The position numbers and the translations under genes are program-made. Shown piece after piece: positions 12,601-20,753 of a stretch of DNA of 64,000 bases. Position 1 is the first letter of the stretch. Each line of letters starts with the position of its first letter. Under the pieces are notes generated by a model. The model was not told where the DNA came from, made no database searches, and saw only the letters and a list, made by a program, of their open reading frames with translations. The stretch covers positions 1,612,001 through 1,676,000 of the forward strand of contig NC_088708.1 in NCBI RefSeq assembly GCF_963576615.1, in the 5' to 3' direction. Source of the DNA: Watersipora subatra (taxonomy: Eukaryota > Bryozoa > Gymnolaemata > Cheilostomatida > Watersiporidae).

Positions 12601-15600
12601 TCATGTTGTAGGCTACTCATGTTGTGGACAACTCAGGTTGTGGGCTACTTATGTTGTGGACTACTTATGTTGTGTACTCATGTTGTGGGCTACTCATGTT
12701 GTGGACTACTCCTGTTGTGGACCACTCTTGCTGTGGACTACTCATGATGTGGACTACTCATGTTGTGGACTACTTATTTTGTGGACTACTTATGTTGTGG
12801 ACTACGCATGTTGTGGACTACTCATGTTGTGGACTACTCTTGCTGTGGTCTACTCATGTTGTGGACTACTCATGTTGTGGACTACTCATGTTGTGGACTA
12901 CTTATGTTGTGGACTATTTATGTTGTGGACCACTCACGCTATGGGCCAATCATGCTGTGAATGAATCATGTGATATTGGACTATTTTCATGTACTAGCTA
13001 AGCTGGCAGGATGTAATTTGTTTGGCATCTTCCGCAAAACCTCTATTTGATTGACATGGCGCTGTATTTTTCAACCCTTCCTCTATTATAATGGCGTTTT
13101 ATTAGAGGTGACGTTTAAATAGAGAGTGGCGCTGTATTTTTCAACTAACTTCTCACTCAGAAAATTTAAAAGTTAAATTTAAGCCTCTTACTGGAGAAGT
13201 GATGCTAATGTCACCTATATTTTGCACTCTCCTTCGGGTGCAGCAACATCTGCCGACATGCTATTTGCAGCTTTTTTGTTAAACCATTTTTCAATTACAT
13301 CAAAGTATCAGATAGAATTAAACAAAGAACTATTATTAGCATGATACAGTTACTAATTATGTCAATGGCGTAGTTTTTAAAGTTTTACATAAAAAACTGT
13401 AAAGCTTTTGGAGTTAGAAAACAGACTTCAATACGCCATAATAATGGCTGCTTTTATTTAGTACGGTGTTCTTGAAGATTATTCTCATCATTCATCAAAA
13501 CACTTTAAAGTCTTCACGGCAGGTTTTAAGCCACATTATGAACGATAGTGAGGACAATGAATCGAATTTAGACCTGAGTGACTTGGAATCAGCTTGTAGT
13601 TCTGATGATTGTGATAATCAATCTTCTCAGGTACGCCGTCACTAAAACAATGGTAACCACAACAGCAATAATAAAAGATTTAATTTTTATTGCTGTAACA
13701 TTATTAGTATTATTAGAATTATTGTAAGTATTATAACATTATTAGTAATTATTAGTACCGTTTTGTAGATGTTGTTCTACTGACCATTTTCTATTATTGG
13801 TTTGTGAAGATCAAAGAATGTCAAAGTGGCAATCGAATAGAGGTGACGCTCAATTAAAGAGTGACACTGTATTTTTCAAAACTTGTCTCATAATGGTGTC
13901 CTATTAGAGGTGGCGTTCAAATAAAGGTGGCGTTCAATTAGAGGTATTACATAGAAGTTTGAGTAATAACCATTTCTCTATATATTTTATAGCTGTATAA
14001 CGAAGACTGCAAACCAGAAAAGATGGTCGACGGCTATAATGCTTGGTTCTACTCAGGAAATAAGAGAGATCTGGTAGGTTATCTGAGCGTTTAGAGAGCT
14101 ATTTACCAACCCCTCCATAAAGCTGTCTATCATGTTCAGGTTTTAATAGAAGTCTTCAAAAACTGCTTACCAATTTTACAAAGAACTGTCAACAGAACCG
14201 TTTCTGTGTTCATGTGTAATCATTAAATAGAGCTATCTCTGAGTCCATGTGTAATTATTAAACAGAACTATCTCTGTGTCCATGTGTAATTATTGAACAG
14301 AACTATCTTTGTGTCCATATGTGATCATTAAACTGAACTATTTCTGTGTCCATGTGTAATCATTAAACAGAACTATCTCTGTGTCCATGTGTAATCATTA
14401 AACAGAACTTTCTCTGTGTCCGTGTGTAATTATTAAACAGAGCTATCTCTGTGTCTATGTGTAATTATTAAACAGAACTATCTCTGTGTCCATGTGTAAT
14501 CATTAAACAGAACTATCTCTGTGTCTATAATCTATGTGTCTAGTACTTCAGTAATAGCTTTTAGGAAGTGACTGTAGTGCGGTAGTTTCCCATACTCCTT
14601 ACGCCCATACCAAAGAACTATTGTAGAGGTCCAGATGGAGACAACCTCGGACAAATAAACAAGATGAGTCGGAACTCTGGATTGGTTTCCTTGACTTCTA
14701 CAGCCAGAAGTTTGACTACAAGAAGAAGGTGGTCAGCATACGAACAGCTCAAGATGTCACAAAGATGGAGAAGCTTTGGAATTCAGATTTGTTAGCGATT
14801 GAAGACCCGTTCAAGACTGACCACAACCTAGCCAAGGCACTTTCAGCGAAAAGTAAGATGAATACGGAGTTTATTATTCGACATTCAAAACAGAAGGCGT
14901 CTTTCTTATCATTGTTATGTTTCTGTTAGTCACAAGTAACTAAAAAGGTAGATGAAAAAACCTGAGCTTCTAGCCGGTTGTAGTGTTAAGCCGTGTGACA
15001 ACTCAGCTCCACAGTTCAACTGGTACAAACTCAACTCAGCTGAGCATTCAGATCAACTTTTTAAATTCAGTTCGCTCATTCGTGTCAATTTTTAGATGAT
15101 TATTTCATTACAGTAACCAATCAAAAATAATCTAACACCTAGTGAGTCTGGTTATATTTAGCCGTATAGCTAGCACTAGTAGTAGTGATAGTTATACCGC
15201 TAGGGTTGTCCTACCATAAAAATAGTTATGAGCACTTCGTCATCAAATCTAATAAGTCTATTGCGCATTAGGCTCTATCAATATGAGCAGCATTATAGTG
15301 CTATTTGTATAGTGCTATTATAATAATTATAGCGCTATTATTATAGTGCTGTTATTATAGTGCTATTATTATAGTGCTATTTGTATAGTGCTATTATTAT
15401 AGTGCTATTATTATAGTGCTATTATTATAGTGCTAGTATTATAGTGTTATTATTATAGTGCTATTATTATAGTGCTATTATTATAGTGCTATTATTATAG
15501 TGCTATTATTATAGTGCTAGTATTATAGTGTTATTATTATAGTGCTATTATTATAGTGCTATTTGTATAGTGCTATTATAATAATTATAGTGCTATTATT

Positions 15601-17553
15601 ATAGTGCTATTATTATAGTGCTATTATTATAGTGCTATTATTATAGTGCTATTATTATAGTGCTATTATTATAGTGCTATTATTATAGTGCTATTATTAT
15701 AGTGCTATTATTATAGTGCTATTATTATAGTGCTATTATTATAGTGTTATTATTATAGTGCTATTATTATAGTGTATTATTATAGTGCTATTATTATAGT
15801 GCTATTATTATAGTGCTATTATTATAGTGCTATTATTATAGTGCTATTATTATAGTGCTATTATTATAGTGCTATTATTATAGTGCTATTATCATAGTGT
15901 TATTATTATAGTGCTATTATTATAGTGCTATTATTATAGTGCTATTGCAATAGTTCAAATGTCAGTTTAGTTGATATTACTTAAAATTTGTTTGGTTTTG
16001 ATCTGCCCTAGAAAAGTAAAAACAGCTGACTTGCAGTGAAATCTTATGTGAAGATGCAGGATAGTCGGCATGTGAATGCACAAGTAAACCAAAGGGAGCA
16101 TATCTAAAACTGGTTTTAACATAAATTAAAATGCAGAGTTTGCAGAATTCCGCTGTCACGCTGTCTGTGACTTGTAAAAGCAGATCCACATTGGCTTAAT
16201 GCATGTTTGATGCTAAGTTAATCTTGAAAGGAACAGATAGGAAAGCATGCATTGCATCCCATTGCATATCACTGTATCCATTTAGAATATTTCTGTTAAG
16301 ATTGCATTTTACTGACAAAAATTTATTCTGCTGTTTTATTACAGGGTTTTTAATGTTTGCAATAGTCTTTCGTTAACTCTATAGATACAATCATGTTAAC
16401 TCTATAGGTACAATCACGTTAACTCTATAGATACAATCATGTTAACTCTATATATACAATCACGTTAAATCTATAGATACAATCACGTTAACTCTATGTA
16501 TACAATCATATTAACTCTATAGATACAATCACGTTAGATCTATAGATACAATCACGTTAACTCTATAAATACAATTATGTTAACTCTATAGATACAATCA
16601 CGTTAACTCTATAGGTACAATCACGTTAAATCTATAGATACAATCACGTTAAGTCTATAGGTACAATCACGTTAAATCTATAGACACAATCATGTTAACT
16701 CTATAGATACAATCACGTTAACTATATATACAATCATGTTAACTCTATATATACAATCACGTTAACTCTATAGATACAATCACGTTAACTCTATAGGTAC
16801 AATCACGTTAAAACTATAGACACAATCATGTTAACTCTATAGATACAATCACGTTAACTCTATATATACAATCATGTTAACTCTATAGATACAATCACGT
16901 TAAATCTATAGATACAATCACGTTAACTCTATATATACAATCATGTTAACTCTATATATACAATCATGTTAACTCTACATATACAATCATGTTAACTCTA
17001 TATATACAATCATGTTAACTCTATAAATACAATCATGTTAATTCTATATATACAATCATGTTAACTCTATAGATACAATCATGTTAACTCTATAGATACA
17101 ATCATGTTAACTCTATAGATAGAAACACGAATACTTAAGACTTTTCTTTTACCGATACGCTAGTATTAATTCCTTTGTTTTCCAAACGTTTGTCGATACC
17201 TTGCAATTTGTTGTTATATTTATTGCATTTGCACTAAAAAACAACTTTTTCAAACAAAGTTACCGCCTTTCTTTTCTTTTCTAAACAAAAAATGATCTGA
17301 TAAATTTATCCAACTGTTGGTCAGACTTTTCTGGGCTTTTTTCATACTCATGTTAGTCTGAAATGAAGTATTTGCCAACAACCGGTCTCATGCACTTGCA
17401 GGTAATGCAAGAATCCTTGGCAACCTGATTCTGGCCAGGAATGTCTTTGGAAATCCCATCCAATCTCTGCAGAATAGAAAACACTTTGAGTACTTTTTCA
17501 AACACGAGACATATTTGTTGCCTGAGAATGAGCCAGAGCATGGCAGGAAGTGA
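568..17553 (+). CDS. TUT4/TUT7-like: Gene 1: TUT4/TUT7-like terminal uridylyltransferase, 3' part (8 exons)
   Basis: Spliced exons: 568-654, 4363-4463, 4762-4854, 10215-10373, 10750-10863, 13993-14073, 14627-14852, 17402-17553 (stop TGA 17551-17553). All have GT/AG borders and phases that join without a stop, giving about 337 residues. The family adds uridines to RNA 3' ends (let-7 precursors, mRNA tails) in the cytoplasm. Visible: the nucleotidyltransferase signature GSSKNGFGSYNSDIDV with both metal-binding Asp; a third Asp in ELRCDVSV; the PAP-associated core (IDERVRTLGF, LSSYTYILM, PPVLPVLQE, VDGYNAW); and IEDPFKTDHNL with the His tied to UTP preference in this family. Exon sizes and phases match gene 2. 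The 5' exons (linker, CCHC, any N-terminal module) must lie outside the window. The protein ends soon after the catalytic core, without the C-terminal CCHC knuckles of vertebrate TUT4/7. The assignment is firm; exact splice ends are inferred. Confidence 0.88.
825..2279 (+). mobile_element. Non-autonomous TA-flanked DNA element, copy A
   Basis: Inverted ends: left CCATAAAACCTCTAATTGAA, right the reverse complement (..AGAGGTTTTACAG), each next to TA in a TA-rich tract. Subterminal copies of a GGTGGCGTTCAA(A/T)TAGAGG motif lie at both ends, and two to three internal copies of a ~110-bp repeat (ctactattagtctgagacag) sit inside. No transposase frame. A Tc1/mariner-like TA target is possible, but the TA microsatellite makes the duplication uninformative. 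Confidence 0.75.
2346..3961 (-). mobile_element. Non-autonomous TA-flanked DNA element, copy B (inverted)
   Basis: Same family as copy A in opposite orientation: ends CCGTAAAACCTCTAATTGAA and ..AGAGGTTTTACGG. For example, 3690-3790 read in reverse matches 990-1090. It carries three to four internal copies of the ~110-bp repeat. With copy A it forms a ~3.1-kb inverted pair separated by about 65 bp of TA-rich DNA. Confidence 0.75.
3962..4040. repeat. TA-rich microsatellite
   Basis: Runs of tatata with tacatg interruptions directly next to copy B; similar tracts lie at 690-825 and 2280-2345. Confidence 0.85.
4363..4463 (+). CDS. TUT4/TUT7-like: Gene 1 exon: NTase signature with catalytic DxD
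   Basis: 101-nt exon after tttatgcag and before gtaagt. It encodes GARTEVFGSSKNGFGSYNSD followed by IDVTLVCEEQEPLD. GS-x-NGFG-x-SDID is the polymerase-beta-like nucleotidyltransferase motif; the two Asp in SDID are the first two catalytic metal ligands. It matches gene 2 exon 41739-41839 (also 101 nt) and human TUT4 GSSKNGFGFKQSDLDV. Confidence 0.9.
4762..4854 (+). CDS. TUT4/TUT7-like: Gene 1 exon: NTase helical segment
   Basis: 93-nt phase-0 exon after aattacag and before gtaaca, 31 codons (RDEIEDVVEKVQGIMEEAQE and on). It is the helix between the DxD motif and the third Asp strand. It has the same length and phase as gene 2 exon 41939-42031. Confidence 0.8.
4973..10018. repeat. 5-kb array of a 15-bp repeat, about 336 units
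   Basis: Units of TTTGGTTTCATTATC with variants (cgttatt, cagtatc, cattaac, tgcatta, cgttttc). Because 15 is a multiple of three and the unit lacks stops in five of six frames, frames over 1400 codons appear on both strands; none is a gene. Sub-repeats of 90, 180 and 1065 bp show higher-order structure. It fills the gene 1 intron between exons 4762-4854 and 10215-10373. Confidence 0.97.
10215..10373 (+). CDS. TUT4/TUT7-like: Gene 1 exon: third catalytic Asp and start of the PAP core
   Basis: 159-nt phase-0 exon, acceptor ttcattcag, donor gtaatt. It contains ELRCDVSV, whose Asp is the third catalytic carboxylate, then LLAIQNTKMLLHYSQIDERV and RTLGFCLKIFAK. Human TUT4 has DISLYNTLALHNTRLL and IDPRVKYLCYTMKVFTK here. 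It is two codons longer than the gene 2 counterpart (46361-46513). Confidence 0.9.
10750..10863 (+). CDS. TUT4/TUT7-like: Gene 1 exon: PAP-associated core, LSSYTYILM
   Basis: 114-nt phase-0 exon, acceptor ttattatag, donor gtgact. It encodes ECGMADAYQRTLSSYTYILM and LIFYLQRCDPPVLPVLQE, clearly homologous to human SLSSYAYTLMVLYFLQQR and PPVIPVLQE. By eye it is about 90% identical in nucleotides to gene 2 exon 51672-51785, far closer than the preceding exons. Confidence 0.92.
10873..11216. mobile_element. Probable ~340-bp insertion missing from the paralogous intron
   Basis: Gene 1 and gene 2 introns align just after the donor (gtgacta) and again from 11214 (ttacattgtaga versus 51803 ttacattgtggg), with this block only in gene 1. 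The ends look like short inverted repeats, TAAAGCC and GGCTTTA. Family unknown. Confidence 0.5.
11265..12143. mobile_element. Kolobok/T2-like MITE with TTAA duplication
   Basis: Inverted arms of about 130 bp (11265-11395 and 12013-12143), starting AGGTTGACTTGC at each end and flanked by TTAA at 11261-11264 and 12144-12147. The joined end TTAAAGG matches the T2/Kolobok signature known from Xenopus MITEs; piggyBac also uses TTAA but normally with CCC ends. No transposase. The paralogous site in gene 2 (about 51837-51845) is empty. Confidence 0.8.
12153..12962. repeat. 16-bp minisatellite in a gene 1 intron
   Basis: About 50 units of catgttgtggactact. The same unit fills the homologous intron of gene 2 (51845-52530). 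Overlapping Cys/Leu/Trp frames in all three phases are repeat artefacts. Confidence 0.95.
13032..13951. mobile_element. Non-autonomous TA-type DNA element, copy C
   Basis: Ends read CCGCAAAACCTCTATTTGA and ..AATTAGAGGTATTACA, with subterminal repeats as in copies A and B, but more diverged. Position 13531 opens a 31-codon frame (MNDSEDNESNLDLSDLESAC and on) that stops at a GT after CAG, like an acidic first exon of a transposase. This copy may preserve a piece of the autonomous parent. Confidence 0.65.
13993..14073 (+). CDS. TUT4/TUT7-like: Gene 1 exon: VDGYNAWF segment
   Basis: 81-nt phase-0 exon between tattttatag and gtaggt, encoding LYNEDCKPEKMVDGYNAWFY and SGNKRDL. Human TUT4 has IYKGEKKPEIFVDGWNIYFF at this position. 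Gene 2 exon 52786-52863 is one codon shorter. Confidence 0.88.
14175..14540. repeat. 35-bp tandem repeat, about 10 copies
   Basis: Units of attaaacagaactatctctg followed by tgtccatgtgtaatc. Lies in the gene 1 intron before exon 14627. Confidence 0.93.
14627..14852 (+). CDS. TUT4/TUT7-like: Gene 1 exon: ELWIGFLDFY to IEDPF..HNL, UTP-binding part
   Basis: 226-nt exon, acceptor ctattgtag, donor gtaaga. It encodes NKQDESELWIGFLDFYSQKF, then VVSIRTAQDVTKMEKLW and LAIEDPFKTDHNLAKAL. The His in DHNL corresponds to the residue giving Cid1/TUT enzymes their preference for UTP. Positions 14652-14769 are identical to 54867-54984 in gene 2 (118 bp, silent sites included). Confidence 0.93.
15286..15950. 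repeat. 14-bp AT-rich minisatellite, about 46 copies
   Basis: Units of tattattatagtgc, very uniform, in the last intron of gene 1. The 350 bases before it (14935-15285) hold nothing recognised. Confidence 0.95.
16372..17125. repeat. 23-bp minisatellite, about 32 copies
   Basis: Units of gttaactctatagatacaat plus cac/cat, in the last intron of gene 1. The stretch 15951-16371 between the two arrays holds nothing recognised. Confidence 0.95.
17402..17553 (+). CDS. TUT4/TUT7-like: Gene 1 terminal exon and stop
   Basis: 152-nt last exon after gcacttgcag. It completes a split codon, then encodes NARILGNLILARNVFGNP and a tail ending PEHGRK before TGA (17551-17553). Human TUT4 has MTNFIMKAFINGRRVFGIP here. 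It equals the length of the gene 2 last exon (152 nt). No CCHC motif follows. Confidence 0.87.
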
Positions 17554-17828
17554 ACTGTCTCCTTGACGGCACATATTAGAGACCGGTGAACCTTTCCTTC
17601 TGTCCACCGACTTACTGTAACTCCTATAGAGTTTTATTTGCTTTTTACCGCTCACTACGTAGATTTTATTTTGTACACTTTTATTCTTGGTTATTATGTT
17701 TTTATAGGATTTTTACATACTTGTTGGTGTCCTTTTAAGTAGATAATGCAATAATGCATAAAGTAGATATGCATTGCAAAATCACTTGAAAGATGGCCGT
17801 GTTTATATTTTTCATTGCACTCTCGAAC

Positions 17829-17834
17829 AATAAA
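17829..17834 (+). terminator. Candidate poly(A) signal of gene 1
   Basis: AATAAA, 276 nt after the gene 1 stop codon. It is the first clean hexamer I see downstream. Its use is inferred from position only. Confidence 0.4.
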
Positions 17835-19475
17835 TAGGTGACTTTCTTTTGCTGTCAGCCTATGGTAGCTTATATAAAACTGCAGCCTGAATTGATAAGA
17901 ATACTGAAATCTGTTTGTCAGCGCGCAAGATCTCAGCTCTAGTTATCCACCTCTTTTGGCGTTTAACTCTCTCCTTATTATGGTCCGCGACCTTAGCCGA
18001 AAACATGCAGGTTTCTATGGCACATCATAATCGGGACGCATACAACAAGTTCTCATAATTTGTCTACTAAGACTTATGTTCTCCTTAACAGGGTGAGCTT
18101 TGATGAAAAGTGACTCAGTTTCTTTTTACTACTGATGATCAGCATCAAAAGGCTTTTGAAGATTGTAAGGCTCTAATAAGGGCCTTTCTTCATGATTCCT
18201 GAATCATGATTCCTAAAAGGGGTTGGGCAGTAGTACAGCCCACTGATTTATGTGTTTAGTTCTCAAGCTCACACTTGCAGCTTGACTTGCGTTTTAAAAA
18301 AGATGATTGCTTAGTGAGTTTAGTGATGGGGAAGTCCCAGCCACTGTGAGGAAGTTTCCATTCAGACTTATTGATTACATTATATTGATTATAGTATAGC
18401 TAGAAATAAGATGCAACTTCCTAGGCTTACTAAGAGTTTGTAAAAACGCCGCACTGATAAGTAACATACAGGGGAGCTAATCAGATTAAGGAGGTATCGA
18501 GGAAAGGATGGCCAACTCTAGGCAAAGACTTTCTCTTCACGAGTTTTTAGAGTTCAGTAGAAAATATCTAGACAGAGTCGGCTCTAGATACTTACAGAAA
18601 CTGAACCAGGAAGGAATTTATATACTAAACACACAGGAACTAGTAAGTTGACTGACAGCCTTAGATTCCCGCGTTTCTTTTCGCGGAGTGACGATTTGGC
18701 ATCTTGCACAGAGTTATCCTTCACCTGTAAGCATCTGGACACTTTAGAGCAAGGCAGCACGCTCATTAGTAGCAATTGTGTCAGACACTAACCTGTGCGT
18801 CTGGTAGGCTGGCAGCAATGTTGGACATAAGCTGATGCTTTTCCTTATATAAGCTACAGAGAAACTTGTGGTAGCAGTGTGTGCACTCATTCATGTCAGT
18901 TGCTATGAACTGATTATAGAGATTGTATTATCTGTTTTATCATTTACTCATAGATGCAGTGAAGATGTCAGCATTGCAGTAAGTCAGTTAGCAAATAATC
19001 AAAATGCACCATGCATAGACTTCGTAGTTTATATGTTCATAAAAAGTACACAATGTATACACAACAGTATTTTGGTAACTGATCTTGTGGTTCAGGGTTA
19101 GAGAAGGAGAGTAGCTTGAAGGGATGTGGACACTGAACGTTACATAGATGACAACCAGCAGCTTGTAGTGGTTGTAGCTTTAGTTTATCTGTAGATGGCA
19201 GGTAGTCACATTTGTGGCTGGAGCCTGAAAGAGGATGAGATCAATAGCCGCTGAGGGTGTGCCCCACAGGCTAAAAACAATGTGTATATACAGTCAGGTG
19301 ACTATTATCGTAGGTTTGATAGCACACTCTGTTTGGGAGCAGAAAATAAAAAGTAAACTGTATTTGAAGAGGGAAAGACTCAAGAGAGGCTGACTCATGA
19401 TCAGGAAGTTATCATCCTTTCAAATGTACAAATGCAAAATTAGGATTTACCAGTTGGCAGCAAATCATACTGAGC
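17835..19475. other. Intergenic region between the two TUT genes
   Basis: No host exon recognised, although a promoter or first exon of gene 2 should lie here or up to 20636. It contains the retroelement scrap at about 18100-18205; otherwise only chance frames of 63-77 codons. Confidence 0.5.
18100..18205 (+). mobile_element. Fossil scrap of a Ty3/gypsy-type pol
   Basis: A short stretch reads TTDDQHQKAFEDCKALIRAF, like the segment between reverse transcriptase and RNase H in gypsy-type elements. It is a small, broken and old fragment; no LTRs assigned. Confidence 0.4.
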
Positions 19476-19700
19476 AGCTGGGGTCCAGTGGTTAGTGCGC
19501 CGGCATATAATCAGTAGGTCGGTGGTTCAAATCTCAGAAGGACCATTGGTGGCCCAGTCACGATCGCTCATGTGCGAAATACCATGAGTAGATGGTCACA
19601 GCATATTTAGTTCCAGGACAAATCTGGTTCGGAATAAAGTGCCATACATGCAGCGGAGAGGGAATAAATCTTGATAATAAAATTGAAAAAAATTGAAAAT
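19476..19700 (+). mobile_element. tRNA-derived SINE
   Basis: The head has an A-box-like tccagtggttagtgcgc and a B-box-like ggtggttcaaatctc about 35 bases apart, as in RNA polymerase III tRNA promoters. An unrelated body and an AT-rich tail of taaaattgaaaaaaattgaa follow. No tRNA fold completes, so a SINE is more likely than a tRNA gene. Confidence 0.65.
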
Positions 19701-19909
19701 TGATACACTGAAGTAGCATTGAGGGAAAGATCGGCGTAAGTATAAAAACACTGTCAAAGTAATTTATGGGAAGAAAGACAGCACTTGTAGATTTGTTTAG
19801 CCTATCGACAAGTTAAATGGAAATGTTAGCCATGAAGGGCCACTGAACAAAATGCAGGCAATGATTGCAACTACATGTACATGTGAAGCTTGCAAGCTGT
19901 ATTGCCACC

Positions 19910-20285
19910 ATTGACTGTATTTTAAGCACTAACTCTACTTCAGGCATTGACTGTATTTCACCATCGACTGTATATTCACCATTGATTGTATTTTAACAGT
20001 TGACTGTATTCCAGGCGTTGACTGTATTTTAGGCATTGACTGTATTTCAAGCATTGACTGTACTTCATGCATTGACTGTGTTTTCACCATCGACTGTATT
20101 TTCACAGTTGACTGTATTTCAGGCATTGACTGTATTTTAGGCATTCACTGTATTTCACGCATTGACTGTATTTTCACCATTGATTGTATTTTCACAGTTG
20201 ACTGTATTTCAGGCATTTACTGTATTTTAGGCATTCACTGTATTTCACACATTGAATGTATTACATGCATTGACTGTATTGCAAG
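19910..20285. repeat. 18-bp minisatellite, about 20 copies
   Basis: Units of attgactgtatttcaggc and variants, 350 bp upstream of the first recognised gene 2 exon. Confidence 0.92.
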
Positions 20286-20636
20286 CGTGGAAATAAAGTT
20301 GATAGGGGAAGAGCTAGACCTAATCAATTTGTTCTGACTTTATTCTAAAAACCCAAACGCAATGGCCTTGCTTATAGTCCGTGTCACTGAGGGTATGATA
20401 ACTGTTGCCGACTGTGAATTCATAAATCCAGAATGTTTTGTTGATACTATCTTTACATGTGTTTAAGCTTTTGATATTTTTAAAATGCTTGTTGCTATTG
20501 AGATCGGTCCATTGATATAAAGAGTAACAGCGTGGATGATTATGTCTCTTTTCAAATAATTACTCATAGCATATCGCTGTAAACTAATCTCATCTATGAC
20601 AAGGTATTGTTATATCATACATGTTTCATTCTGTAG

Positions 20637-20753
20637 AGGTCACAGAGGTTCTATAATGCATTCTTCTACTGTGAGCCTTGCAAATATCATATTCACAGTG
20701 AAGCCCTCATGGAGGAACACAGACAAGAAGATTCTCACACAAGAAAAGTGCGG
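20637..20753 (+). CDS. TUT4/TUT7-like: Gene 2 exon: matrin/U1-type zinc finger
   Basis: 117-nt phase-0 exon, acceptor ttctgtag, donor gtaaga. It encodes RSQRFYNAFFYCEPCKYHIH and then SEALMEEHRQEDSHTRKVR. The spacing Cys-x2-Cys-x12-His-x5-His is that of matrin/U1C-type fingers that bind double-stranded RNA. The next exon begins in phase 0, and TUT4/7 carry such a finger ahead of the N-terminal NTase, so membership in gene 2 is likely. Confidence 0.75.

Noticed and set aside
12090-13001. Cys/Leu/Trp-rich frames in three phases
   Set aside because: All phases of a 16-bp repeat translate to the same rotating pattern; intron of gene 1.
20371-20392. Possible first exon of gene 2, MALLIVRVTE
   Set aside because: The donor would leave phase 1, but exon 20637 needs phase 0.
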